A stretch of 64,000 nt of DNA from Pseudomonas sp. GD04091. Lineage in GTDB: Bacteria > Pseudomonadota > Gammaproteobacteria > Pseudomonadales > Pseudomonadaceae. This document shows positions 53,315 to 61,556 of this stretch, piece after piece; the stretch's first letter is position 1; each line of letters begins with the position of its first letter. The stretch lies in assembly GCF_029836165.1 (NCBI RefSeq), contig NZ_JAOEBG010000013.1, positions 1 through 64,000 of the forward strand, in the 5' to 3' direction. The notes beneath the pieces are model-generated. The model made no database searches. It worked only from the letters and a program-made list of their open reading frames with translations, and was not told the origin of the DNA. A program made the translations under genes and the position numbers.

Positions 53315-54337
53315 CTACCGCCAGTCGCGCTTTTCGCAGAAGAATGCCCGTGCATTCGCCTCCAGGCTTTCCAGGTGATAACCCCCTTCCTGCACGATCA
53401 GGCAGGGTAAGCGCAGGGCCCGAATTCGCTCTCCCAACCGCGCAAACCCATCGGTCGTCACCGCCACCTTGCTCTGTGGATCCAGCTCGTAGATATCGAA
53501 GCCCAGCGACAACACCAGCACCTCGGCGCCGAATGCCTTCACCGCGTCCAGCGCGATCTCCAGCTGCGCCATGAAGTCTGCCTCGCTGGCGCCATGGGCC
53601 ATCGGCAGATTGAGATTGCAGCCCTCCCCCGCGCCACGGCCCCGCTCGTCCGCGAAGCCGGCCACGCCGGGATAGAAATTGGTCGGATCGCCATGCACCG
53701 AGACGTACAGCACATCGTCACGGTCATAGAAGATCTCCTGGATCCCCTGCCCGTGGTGCATGTCGGTGTCGAGGATCGCCACCCGGCCATATCGGCCGCG
53801 CAGCACCTGGGCGGCAACGGCGGCATTGTTGAGGTAGCAGAAGCCACCGGCGGCGTCGTGACGCGCATGGTGCCCCGGCGGTCGGCACAGGGCATAGGCA
53901 GCGGGCTCACCGTCGAGAATGGCCTTGGCCCCGGCCACGGCGCTCTGCGCCGACCAGTAGGCCGAGCGCCAGGTGTGCTCGCCCACCGGGCAGCTGCCGT
54001 CGGCCAGGTAGCGCGCGGCCTGGGCGAGGATGCCGCGCAGGGCGTTGGGCTCACGCACGAAGATGTTGGACATCACTTCGTCGCCCCAATCCTCGGGCAC
54101 CTCCTTCCAGCGCGCATGGGCCTCTTCGAGGAAGGCCAGGTAGGCTTCGCCATGCACGGCCTTGAGCGGCTCGAGGCCGGCGTCGAGCGGCTGGCGGATA
54201 TCGAAGTCCAGCGCCTTGGCCGCCTGCAGCAGCCGCTGGGCACGCTCGGGCACCTCCTGCGGCGTGCGCATCGCGCCACGCGAGTAATAGCTGCGCGGAT
54301 GGTGCAGCAACTGTTCGGGGTGGAAATAGCAGCGCAT
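53315..54337 (-). CDS. Histone-deacetylase-like amidohydrolase (acetylpolyamine type)
   Basis: A 340-residue zinc amidohydrolase of the arginase/deacetylase superfamily. Catalytic motifs are RPPGHHARHDAAGGFCYLNN (His pair), ILDTDMHHGQGIQEIF (zinc Asp and His) and the C-terminal QEGGYHLESL. The family removes acetyl groups from acetylpolyamines and related short amides. ATG 54337 overlaps the TGA of the M20 hydrolase gene (ATGA), so it is coupled to it and to the MHS transporter. It is the last gene of the operon. Confidence 0.9.
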   Translation of the reverse strand: MRCYFHPEQLLHHPRSYYSRGAMRTPQEVPERAQRLLQAAKALDFDIRQPLDAGLEPLKAVHGEAYLAFLEEAHARWKEVPEDWGDEVMSNIFVREPNALRGILAQAARYLADGSCPVGEHTWRSAYWSAQSAVAGAKAILDGEPAAYALCRPPGHHARHDAAGGFCYLNNAAVAAQVLRGRYGRVAILDTDMHHGQGIQEIFYDRDDVLYVSVHGDPTNFYPGVAGFADERGRGAGEGCNLNLPMAHGASEADFMAQLEIALDAVKAFGAEVLVLSLGFDIYELDPQSKVAVTTDGFARLGERIRALRLPCLIVQEGGYHLESLEANARAFFCEKRDWR

Positions 54338-55578
54338 CAGGCCTCTCCTTCGGCGACCCGGCCGGCACGGGCCAGCACGGCATTGAGCAGTACGTCGGCG
54401 CCCTGACGGGCGTCGTCGGGCAACACGTCCTCGGCTTCGTTGTGACTCAGGCCGCCGACGCAGGGAATGAACACCATCGCCGTCGGGCAGTAGCGCGCCA
54501 GCAGGATGGCGTCGTGGCCGGCGCCGCTGACGATGGCCTGCTGGCTGTAGCCCAGACCATCCACGGCCTGCTGCACGGCGGCCACGCACTCGCCATCGAA
54601 CGGTGTGGCCGGGCTGACCCAGTGCCGCTCGATCACCACGCGCAAGCCGCGCTGGGCCGCGATAGCCTGCAGTTGCAGGCGCAGGTCACGCTCCATCGCC
54701 TCGATGGCGTCGTCGCAGTGATGACGCAGGTCGACGGTGAAACGCACCAGGCCAGGGATGGTGTTGCGCGACGACTTGGCAATGCTCAGCTCGCCGACCG
54801 TGGTCAGGCCTTCCGGGGCGAAGCCCTCGGCCAGCTGCTCGACCACCTGGACCATCCGCGCCACCCCGTACAAGGCATCCTGGCGCAACTTCATCGGTGT
54901 GGTACCGGCATGGGCTGCCATGCCTTCGACGGTCACATCCAGCCAGCGAATGGCCTGCCCACCCCGGACCACGCCAATGCTTTTGCCGTTGTCCTCGAGG
55001 ATCGGGCCCTGCTCGATATGCGCCTCGAAATAGGCATCCACCGCACCGCCCAAGGGGCGCTGGCCGGCGAAACCGGTACGCGCCAGTTCGTCGGCGACGC
55101 TGATGCCGGCGGCATCGCGGATAGCCAGCGCTTCGTCCAGTCCCAGGCTGCCGGTGAACACCGCCGAACCGAACATGGCCGGGGTGAAGCGCGCGCCCTC
55201 CTCGTTGGTCCAGACCGCGATCTCCAGCGGCTTGCGGGTACGGATGCCAAGGTCGTTCAACCGCCGCACGACCTCCAGCCCGGCCAGCACGCCATAGACA
55301 CCGTCGAAACGACCGCCCTCGGGCTGGGTGTCCAGGTGGCTGCCCATCATCACCGGGGCGGCATCCGGATCGCTTCCGTCACGCCGGGCGAACAGGTTGC
55401 CGATACCGTCCACGCTCAAGCTCAATCCGGCTTCGCGGCACCAGTGGCTGAACAGTTCACGTCCGGCCTTGTCTTCGTCACTCAGGGCCAGCCGGCAGCT
55501 GCCGCCCCGGGCGGTGGCGCCGATCTCGGCCATGGCCATCAGGCTCGCCCACAGGCGTTCGCCGTTGCTTTTCAACAT
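54337..55578 (-). CDS. M20-family N-carbamoyl amino-acid hydrolase
   Basis: A 413-residue zinc amidase of the hydantoinase/carbamoylase (beta-ureidopropionase, AmaB) group. Metal ligands lie in GSHLDTQPEGGRFDGVYGVL and WTNEEGARF; the dimerisation lid carries GMAAHAGTTPMKLR. Near the end, SGAGHDAILLARYCPTAMVFIP holds the last metal His. It would hydrolyse an N-carbamoyl or ureido compound to an amino acid, CO2 and ammonia, but allantoate-type substrates are also possible. It lies 16 bases after the transporter gene and overlaps the deacetylase-like gene. Confidence 0.9.
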   Translation of the reverse strand: MLKSNGERLWASLMAMAEIGATARGGSCRLALSDEDKAGRELFSHWCREAGLSLSVDGIGNLFARRDGSDPDAAPVMMGSHLDTQPEGGRFDGVYGVLAGLEVVRRLNDLGIRTRKPLEIAVWTNEEGARFTPAMFGSAVFTGSLGLDEALAIRDAAGISVADELARTGFAGQRPLGGAVDAYFEAHIEQGPILEDNGKSIGVVRGGQAIRWLDVTVEGMAAHAGTTPMKLRQDALYGVARMVQVVEQLAEGFAPEGLTTVGELSIAKSSRNTIPGLVRFTVDLRHHCDDAIEAMERDLRLQLQAIAAQRGLRVVIERHWVSPATPFDGECVAAVQQAVDGLGYSQQAIVSGAGHDAILLARYCPTAMVFIPCVGGLSHNEAEDVLPDDARQGADVLLNAVLARAGRVAEGEA

Positions 55579-55594
55579 TACGGATACTCCAGAA

Positions 55595-56899
55595 TCAGGC
55601 CAGCTCGAGCTGCTGGCTACGGGCGTACTGACGCGCCAGCGCCAGCACGCAGACCAGGGAAACAGTAGCGATCAGGCTGTAGAACACTGCCATCGGCCAC
55701 CATTGGCCGGTGAAGCTGTGGGCCAGCCAGGTGCCGATCAGTGGCGTCAGGCCACCGGCGATGGCGCCGCAGACCTGGTAAGCCATGGAAATGGCGGTGT
55801 AGCGCACGCGGGTCTCGAACATGCCGCTGACATACCCGGCGATCACCGCATAGAACGACGCCATGCAGGCCGCCGCCAAGGCGATGCCGAGCACGATCAG
55901 CGGACCTTCGCCACTGCTCACCAGGACGAACATCGGATAAGGCGAGGCCATCGCCAGCAGCGCCACCAGCGCCAGGAAGCGCGTGGCGCCGAGCTTTTCC
56001 GACAACCAGGCGGCCAGCGGCTGCACGCAGAACTGGATGACCGCCACGAAGAACAGGCACTCCAGGATCAGCGAACGCTCCAGGTGCAGCTGCTGGGTGG
56101 TGTAGCTGATCATGAAGGTATTGGTGAAATAGACTCCGGCGATGCCCAGGGTATTGGCGCCGATGCACAGCAACAGCGGCCGCCAGGCGGTACGCAGCAC
56201 TTCCAGCACCGGTGCCTGCTCCTTGCGCCGGGTTTTCTCGGCCTGCGCGCGGCTGGCGAGGAACTCGGGCGATTCATTGACGCCCAGGCGGATCGCCAGG
56301 CCTACCAGCAGCAGCAGCGCGCTGGCCAGAAACGGCACCCGCCAGCCCCAGCTCATCAGCTCCTCTTCCGGCAGACGGGTGACCGCGCTGAACGCCAGCA
56401 GCGAAAGGATCAGGCCCGCCGGGCTGCCCAACTGGGCGAACGAGGCGAAGAAGTTGCGCCGCCCCTTGGGCGCGTGCTCGCCAGCCATCAGCACCGCTCC
56501 ACCCCACTCGCCACCCACCGCGATGCCCTGGACCACCCGCAGCAGGACCAGCAGCACCGGGGCGGTGGCGCCGATCTGTGCGTAGGTGGGCAACAGCCCG
56601 ATCCCCACGGTGACCACGCCCATCATCAGCAAGGTGATCACCAGGGATTTCTTGCGCCCGATGCGATCGCCGATATGGCCGAAGACGATGCCGCCCAATG
56701 GCCGGGCAAAAAAGCCCACGGCGAAGGTGCCGAAGGCGGCCATGGTGCTGAACAGGCTGTTGTCGGAGGGAAAGAACAGGGCACCGAACACCAGCGCGGC
56801 GGCGGTGGCGTAGATATAGAAGTCGTACCACTCGATCATGGTGCCGATGAACGCCGCGGCGGCGGCACGGCGCGGTTGGGGTGAAGCGACGGGCTTCAT
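55595..56899 (-). CDS. MHS-family MFS metabolite:H+ symporter
   Basis: A 434-residue, 12-helix transporter of the metabolite:H+ symporter family (ProP/KgtP/ShiA relatives). The signature AFIGTMIEWYDFYIYATAAAL opens the protein in two parts, followed by FFARPLGGIVFGHIGDRIGRKK (motif A) and GEWGGAVLMAGEHAPKGRR. It is the first gene of an operon with the carbamoylase- and deacetylase-like enzymes, so it probably imports their substrate. The LysR gene lies divergently upstream. Confidence 0.9.
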   Translation of the reverse strand: MKPVASPQPRRAAAAAFIGTMIEWYDFYIYATAAALVFGALFFPSDNSLFSTMAAFGTFAVGFFARPLGGIVFGHIGDRIGRKKSLVITLLMMGVVTVGIGLLPTYAQIGATAPVLLVLLRVVQGIAVGGEWGGAVLMAGEHAPKGRRNFFASFAQLGSPAGLILSLLAFSAVTRLPEEELMSWGWRVPFLASALLLLVGLAIRLGVNESPEFLASRAQAEKTRRKEQAPVLEVLRTAWRPLLLCIGANTLGIAGVYFTNTFMISYTTQQLHLERSLILECLFFVAVIQFCVQPLAAWLSEKLGATRFLALVALLAMASPYPMFVLVSSGEGPLIVLGIALAAACMASFYAVIAGYVSGMFETRVRYTAISMAYQVCGAIAGGLTPLIGTWLAHSFTGQWWPMAVFYSLIATVSLVCVLALARQYARSQQLELA

Positions 56900-56954
56900 G
56901 GGGTGGCTCCTTTGCTTGTTTTTCTGGCAGGAGTTTTCGGGTCACGGTGGCGAC

Positions 56955-57024
56955 CTCATCGCGGGGCAAGCCCGCTCCCACCCCTGCATCAGGCGTTGTG
57001 GGAGCGTGCTTGCCCCGCGATGAG
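56955..57024. repeat. Inverted REP pair
   Basis: Two REP units of 26 bases face each other, at 56955-56980 and 56999-57024 with an 18-base spacer. They match at 25 of 26 positions when one is reversed. The core is GCGGGGCAAGC-CGCTCCCA. The pair sits in the divergent region between the MHS and LysR genes and could fold into a long hairpin in either transcript. Confidence 0.85.
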
Positions 57025-57119
57025 GCCTGCACTGCTGGAGATGATTCATCGCCGCGACCTATAATTCAATTTTCTATTTATTATTCGAACTATTAACCAC
57101 GCTTATCATCGAGCCCGCC

Positions 57120-58028
57120 ATGCCCGACCGCCTGCTCAACGACCGCCTCGACTGGAACCTGCTGCGCACCTTCCGCGTGATCGGCCAGGAATTGTCCATC
57201 AGCCGCGCCGCCGCCCGCCTGCATCTCACTCAGCCCGCCGTGAGCCAGGCGCTCAAACGCCTGGAGGAACAGCTCGGTCGCCAGCTCATCGCCCGCCGAG
57301 GGCCGCGCTTCGTGCTCACCGAGGTGGGCGAACAGCTGTTCCAGCTGGCCGGCGAGGTGTATGGGCAGATGTCGCAGATCGGCGGGCTGCTGGAGCAACC
57401 CGCGGACGAGTTGGTGGGCAAGGTGCGCCTGTTGATGATCAGCCGCATCGTCAGCGAGCGCTTCGATGAGTTCCTGGCCGACTTCCACCGCCAGCACCCT
57501 CGGGTGGAACTGGAGATCGACGTGATGCGCAGCTCCGACATCGTCGCCGCGCTGCAGGAAAAGACCGCCACCGCCGGGCTCAGCCTCAACCGCCGGCCCC
57601 AGCCGCGCCTGGAGCAACGCCTGTTCCTGCGCCAACGCTATGCGTTCTTCTGCGGCAAGCACCATGCGCTGTTCGGTCAGCCGGAAGGCGATCTGCAGCG
57701 GGAAAATTTCGTCAGTTTCACCAGCGACCAGATCGGCGGCATGCTCTCGCCACTGACCATCTTCCGCGACCAGCAAGGTTTCTCCGGGCGCATCGTCGCC
57801 TCGTCGCCGAGCCTCGAGGAAGTGCGGCGCCTGGTGATCGCCGGGTTTGGCATCGGTTGCCTGCCCGAGCATGTGGTGGCGGCGGATGTCGCGGCGGGCC
57901 TGCTGTGGAAGCTGCCGCCGCTGGAGGGGATCGCCGATGTCGACATTCACCTGCTGTGGAACAGGGACCAGCGCATGAGTCGGGCCGAGGACAGTTTCAT
58001 CAAGGCGTTGCAAGCCTGCCTGGATTGA
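57120..58028 (+). CDS. LysR-family transcriptional regulator
   Basis: A 302-residue LysR protein. The winged helix is WNLLRTFRVIGQELSISRAAARLHLTQPAVSQALKRLEEQLG (residues 12-53, spread over helices 1-3), followed by an effector-binding domain. It is divergent from the MHS-carbamoylase-deacetylase operon and separated by AT-rich sequence with a TATAAT at 57059-57064, so that operon is the likely target. The inducer is unknown. It is convergent with the NCS1 permease gene. Confidence 0.9.
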   Translation: MPDRLLNDRLDWNLLRTFRVIGQELSISRAAARLHLTQPAVSQALKRLEEQLGRQLIARRGPRFVLTEVGEQLFQLAGEVYGQMSQIGGLLEQPADELVGKVRLLMISRIVSERFDEFLADFHRQHPRVELEIDVMRSSDIVAALQEKTATAGLSLNRRPQPRLEQRLFLRQRYAFFCGKHHALFGQPEGDLQRENFVSFTSDQIGGMLSPLTIFRDQQGFSGRIVASSPSLEEVRRLVIAGFGIGCLPEHVVAADVAAGLLWKLPPLEGIADVDIHLLWNRDQRMSRAEDSFIKALQACLD

Positions 58029-58043
58029 TGGGTTGCACAGCGG

Positions 58044-59447
58044 TCAGTCGTGCGCACTCAGCGCTCGCCCGGCCTTGACCGGCTGGCCGCGAGTCGCCAG
58101 GCAGTAGTACAGCGGCACCGTCACCAGCAGCCCGAACAGCCACGACAGGTCCGCGCCCTCGACCAGGTTCGAGTACGGCCCGACATACAGCGAAGTGTTG
58201 GCGAACGGCAGCTGCACCAGGGTGCCGCAGGCATAGGCGATGATCGCGTGCGGGTTGAAGCGCCCGTAGATGCCGCCATCGGCGCTGAAGATCGAGGCGA
58301 TGTCGTACTCGCCCTTCTTGATCAGGTAGAAGTCGACCAGGTTGATCGATGCCCACGGCACCAGCACCAGCAGCAGCGCCAGGATCAGGCCGATGAACTC
58401 ACCGATGAAGTCCGCCGAGGCGTTCAGCGCCACCAGCACGCACGTCACCAGGATCACCGAGGCCAGCACCACGCGCTCCCTGACGCTCGGCGTCCAGCGG
58501 GCGGCGAAGGTCTGGATCGCGGTGACGATCGACAGCACCGCGCCATACAGGTTGAGGGCGTTGTGGCTGACGATGTTGAGCAGGAACAGCACCATCAGGA
58601 CCGGCCCCAGCCAGCCGGTGGCCTGCCTGACCGCGACCATGGCATCGGTGCCTTCGGGCACGCACAGTACCGCCACGGCACCGAAGCTGAAGCACAGGAT
58701 GGTGCCCAGGGTCGCGCCGAAGTAGGTGGCCCAGAACGGCCTGGCGATGCCGATTTCACGGGGCAGGTAGCGCGAGTAGTCGCCGGTGTACGGCGAGAAG
58801 CTGATCTGCCAGATGATCCCCAACGACACCGTGGCGATGAAGCCCGACAGGTTGAACGCGCCCCGGCTGAAGAAGTCGGCCGGCAACGCCTGGGCGAACA
58901 TCATGATGAAACCGGCCAGCAGCGCCGAACCCATCACCCAGGTGCCGATGCGGTTGAGGATGTGAATGAAGCGGTAACCGATCACGCCGATGGCGGTGGC
59001 GCTCAGGGCACCGATGACGATCGCGCCGGGCATCGGCACGCTCGGGGCGATACCGTGGATCGACTTGCCCGCCAGGACGATGTTGGAAATGAAGAAGCCG
59101 ACATAGATCAGCGCGGTGAAGAACACGATCAGCAGCGCGCCGTAGCGGCCGAACTGGCCCCGGCTCTGCACCATCTGCGCAATGCCCAGCCGCGGTCCCT
59201 GCGCAGAGACCAGGGCGATCACCACGCCGCCCAGCAGATGACCCAGCACGATGGCGACCAGGCCCCACAACAGGTCCAGGTGGAACACCTGCACGACCAT
59301 GGCGCCGGTGACGATGGGCAGTGGCGCGATGTTGGTGCTGAACCAGAGGGTGAACAGGTCGCGCGCCTTCCCATGGCGCTCGGCGGGTGGAACGTGATCG
59401 ACCGTGTGATTCTCGACAAACTGGTGTTGCGATGACGGTTGGGACAT
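58044..59447 (-). CDS. NCS1-family permease (purine/cytosine-type)
   Basis: A 467-residue, 12-helix transporter of the nucleobase:cation symporter-1 family. Conserved parts are FTLWFSTNIAPLPIVTGAMV in helix 1, QSRGQFGRYGALL and the region SFSPYTGDYSRYLPRE. Family members carry cytosine, hydantoins, allantoin, thiamine precursors or pyridine-type vitamins. It is divergent from the flavin reductase/LLM genes and its promoter carries the same operator, so it is probably the uptake system for that pathway's substrate. Confidence 0.88.
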   Translation of the reverse strand: MSQPSSQHQFVENHTVDHVPPAERHGKARDLFTLWFSTNIAPLPIVTGAMVVQVFHLDLLWGLVAIVLGHLLGGVVIALVSAQGPRLGIAQMVQSRGQFGRYGALLIVFFTALIYVGFFISNIVLAGKSIHGIAPSVPMPGAIVIGALSATAIGVIGYRFIHILNRIGTWVMGSALLAGFIMMFAQALPADFFSRGAFNLSGFIATVSLGIIWQISFSPYTGDYSRYLPREIGIARPFWATYFGATLGTILCFSFGAVAVLCVPEGTDAMVAVRQATGWLGPVLMVLFLLNIVSHNALNLYGAVLSIVTAIQTFAARWTPSVRERVVLASVILVTCVLVALNASADFIGEFIGLILALLLVLVPWASINLVDFYLIKKGEYDIASIFSADGGIYGRFNPHAIIAYACGTLVQLPFANTSLYVGPYSNLVEGADLSWLFGLLVTVPLYYCLATRGQPVKAGRALSAHD

Positions 59448-59521
59448 AGGTTTTCAGCTCGAAAGGTCGTTTTCTTATCGTTGTACGGAAACCGCTCAAG
59501 GCGGCCTCTCAGCTGCGCACC

Positions 59522-59549
59522 ATATTATGGTATTCCAAACTTTTGACAA
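59522..59549 (-). promoter_or_regulatory. NCS1 permease promoter with GGTATACC-type operator
   Basis: On the minus strand TTGTCA (59549-59544) and TAATAT (59527-59522) are 16 bases apart. The spacer contains TTGGAATACCAT, a one-base variant of the palindrome ATGGTATACCAT found at two other promoters of this cluster. A repressor bound there would block the polymerase. The whole 317-base region 59448-59764 holds only these divergent promoters. Confidence 0.6.
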
Positions 59550-59681
59550 CACTGAGCCGCGTTTTTTCGGCGCACCTGCTCCGCTCTGCGCCGCCTCCTT
59601 GAACACCAGATTACGCGCGTGAACCAATGAACACGGGGCCTGAACCGTTCATCGCGTTCTCCGGGCAGTGGAAAATTCAGC

Positions 59682-59709
59682 TTGCAAAACAGGTATTACG
59701 GTATACCAT
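59682..59709 (+). promoter_or_regulatory. Flavin reductase promoter with GGTATACC operator
   Basis: TTGCAA (59682-59687), a 16-base spacer and TACCAT (59704-59709) form a promoter; ACGGTATACCAT (59698-59709) overlaps the -10. The sequence GGTATACCATCAGACA is repeated exactly at the promoter of the DUF1185 gene. Confidence 0.65.
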
Positions 59710-59764
59710 CAGACACATCAACGATAAAAACCGCGGACCACCGCAGCTTTCCGAGGATCACGCC

Positions 59765-60250
59765 ATGATCGACGCTACCGTCTACAAGAACGTCCTGGGC
59801 TCCTTCCCGTCCGGCGTCACGGTCATCACCACCCTGGACGACGACGGCTCGATCGTCGGCCTCACCGCCAGCGCCTTTTCTTCCCTGTCGATGGACCCGC
59901 CGCTGGTGCTGTTCTGCCCCAACTACAGTTCCGACTCCTACCCTGTGCTGATCCGGCAGAAACGCTTCGCCATCCACCTGCTCTCCGGCCAGCAACAGGC
60001 CGAAGCCTATGCGTTCGCGAAAAAAGGCAAGGACAAGGCCGCCGGTATCGACTGGACCTTGAGCGGACTGGGCAACCCGATCCTGGCCGGCGCCACCGCC
60101 GTCATCGAGTGCGAGCTGTGGCGAGAATACGAAGGTGGCGACCACGCCATCATGGTCGGCAAGGTACACAACCTGATCGTCCCCGAAGAGGCGCCGCGAC
60201 CGATGGTCTACTGTCGCGGCAAGATGGCCTGCCTGCCCGCCTTCGCCTGA
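59765..60250 (+). CDS. Flavin reductase component of two-component monooxygenase
   Basis: A 161-residue FMN/FAD reductase of the flavin reductase-like (DIM6/NTAB) family. Motifs are LGSFPSGVTVITTL, GLTASAFSSLSMDPPLVLFC and RFAIHLLSGQQQ, with a C-terminal HAIMVGKVHNL. It should supply reduced flavin to the LLM monooxygenase encoded 60 bases downstream. The start at 59765 is the usual MIDATVYKNVLGSF; the open frame upstream includes the promoter and is not coding. From context it is TgnA-like. Confidence 0.9.
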   Translation: MIDATVYKNVLGSFPSGVTVITTLDDDGSIVGLTASAFSSLSMDPPLVLFCPNYSSDSYPVLIRQKRFAIHLLSGQQQAEAYAFAKKGKDKAAGIDWTLSGLGNPILAGATAVIECELWREYEGGDHAIMVGKVHNLIVPEEAPRPMVYCRGKMACLPAFA

Positions 60251-60285
60251 CACATTCCGCATCGAGACCTGCCCCGGCAGGCGAC

Positions 60286-60293
60286 AACAACAA
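60286..60293 (+). promoter_or_regulatory. Hfq/Crc-type CA motif before the LLM gene
   Basis: GACAACAACAAGC contains AACAACAA (AANAANAA) 18 bases before the LLM start codon, beside its ribosome site (GAGGAAAG). A similar AACAACAA lies at 62152-62159, between the DUF1185 and hydrolase genes. Confidence 0.5.
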
Positions 60294-60310
60294 GCTCCGA
60301 GGAAAGCCCC

Positions 60311-61354
60311 ATGAAATTTTCGCTGTTCGTGCACATGGAACGTTGGGATGAACAGGTCAGCCACCGCCAGTTGTTCGAAGACCTGACCGAACTGACCCTG
60401 ATGGCCGAAGACGGCGGTTTCAGCACCGTGTGGATCGGCGAACACCACGCCATGGAATACACCATCTCGCCGAGCCCGATGCCGCTGCTGGCCTACCTCG
60501 CCGCGCGCACCGAGAACATCCGTCTGGGCGCCGGCACCATCATCGCGCCGTTCTGGAATCCGATCCGTGTGGCCGGCGAATGCGCCCTGCTCGATGTGAT
60601 CAGCAACGGACGCATGGAGGTGGGCCTGGCCCGCGGCGCCTACCAGTTCGAATTCGACCGCATGGCCGGCGGCATGCCGGCCACCGACGGCGGCAAGGCG
60701 CTGCGCGAGATGGTGCCGGTGGTGCGCAAGCTGTGGCAAGGCGACCATGCCTTCGAAGGCGAGGTGTACAGGTTCCCCACCTCCACCAGCGTGCCCAAGC
60801 CCATGCAGAAAGGCCTGCCGCCGATGTGGATCGCCGCGCGCGATCCGGACTCGCACAACTTCGCCGTGCAGAACGGCTGCAATGTCATGGTCACCCCGTT
60901 GATGAAAGGCGACGAGGAAGTGCTGGACCTGAAGAACAAGTTCCAGGCCGCCGTAGACAACAATCCCGACGTGCCGCGCCCGCAACTGATGGTGCTGCGC
61001 CACACCCACGTGCACAGCCCGGCCGACCCGGACGGCTGGAAGGTCGGCGCCCAGGCCATCTCGCGCTTCTACCGCACCTTCGATGCCTGGTTCGGCAACA
61101 AGACCACGCCGGTCAATGGTTTCCTCGCGCCCAGCCCTGAATCGAAATTCGCCGAGGTACCGGCGTTCGAGCTGGAGAACATTCGCCGGAACACCATGAT
61201 CGGCACGCCGGAAGAAATCATCGCGCGCATCAGGTACTACGAGGAACTGGGCGTCGACGAGTTCAGCTTCTGGTGTGACAACAGCCTGCCCCACGCCGAG
61301 AAGAAGAAGTCGCTGGAACTGTTCATCAAGGAAGTGGTGCCGGCGTTCGCCTGA
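60311..61354 (+). CDS. LLM-class flavin-dependent monooxygenase
   Basis: A 347-residue bacterial-luciferase-like oxygenase. The TIM-barrel start MKFSLFVHMERWD is followed by FSTVWIGEHHAMEYTISPSP (flavin-site His pair), IRLGAGTIIAPFWNPIRVAGE and GRMEVGLARGAY, all typical of the family. Paired with the flavin reductase it would add one oxygen atom from O2. Family relatives open N-heterocycle rings (trigonelline, pyridine). It is followed by its own terminator, so the reductase and LLM form one transcript. The substrate is inferred from context, not proven. Confidence 0.9.
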   Translation: MKFSLFVHMERWDEQVSHRQLFEDLTELTLMAEDGGFSTVWIGEHHAMEYTISPSPMPLLAYLAARTENIRLGAGTIIAPFWNPIRVAGECALLDVISNGRMEVGLARGAYQFEFDRMAGGMPATDGGKALREMVPVVRKLWQGDHAFEGEVYRFPTSTSVPKPMQKGLPPMWIAARDPDSHNFAVQNGCNVMVTPLMKGDEEVLDLKNKFQAAVDNNPDVPRPQLMVLRHTHVHSPADPDGWKVGAQAISRFYRTFDAWFGNKTTPVNGFLAPSPESKFAEVPAFELENIRRNTMIGTPEEIIARIRYYEELGVDEFSFWCDNSLPHAEKKKSLELFIKEVVPAFA

Positions 61355-61407
61355 TTTCCCTTTGCCTGAATTATTGCGGGATCGGCCCGCTCCCGTGGGT
61401 CGTCCTG

Positions 61408-61430
61408 GCCCGCTGGAGTGGGCTTTTTTT
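61408..61430 (+). terminator. Intrinsic terminator after the LLM gene
   Basis: GCCCGC-TGGA-GTGGGC (6-bp stem with one G-U pair, 4-base loop) followed by seven T residues, 54 bases after the LLM stop. A degenerate REP-like stretch (GCGGGATCGGCCCGCTCCC) lies just upstream. Confidence 0.8.
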
Positions 61431-61490
61431 CAGGGCCCTAGCGCGGGGCATGACCAGACGCAGACCACCCAGAGAATTTTTCAACCCCTA

Positions 61491-61518
61491 TTGCACATCA
61501 AATATTATGGTATACCAT
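61491..61518 (+). promoter_or_regulatory. DUF1185 operon promoter with perfect ATGGTATACCAT operator
   Basis: TTGCAC (61491-61496), a 16-base spacer and TACCAT (61513-61518); the perfect 12-bp palindrome ATGGTATACCAT (61507-61518) covers the -10. The layout is identical to the promoter at 59682-59709. Such TGGTATACCA dyads are typical of FadR/VanR-like GntR regulators. Confidence 0.7.
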
Positions 61519-61556
61519 CAGACAATAAAATTTGATAACCCTGCCAGGAGCCATCC

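Noticed and set aside
58050..59435. Plus-strand open frame opposite the NCS1 permease
   Set aside because: Same compositional artefact; the permease on the minus strand has all family motifs.
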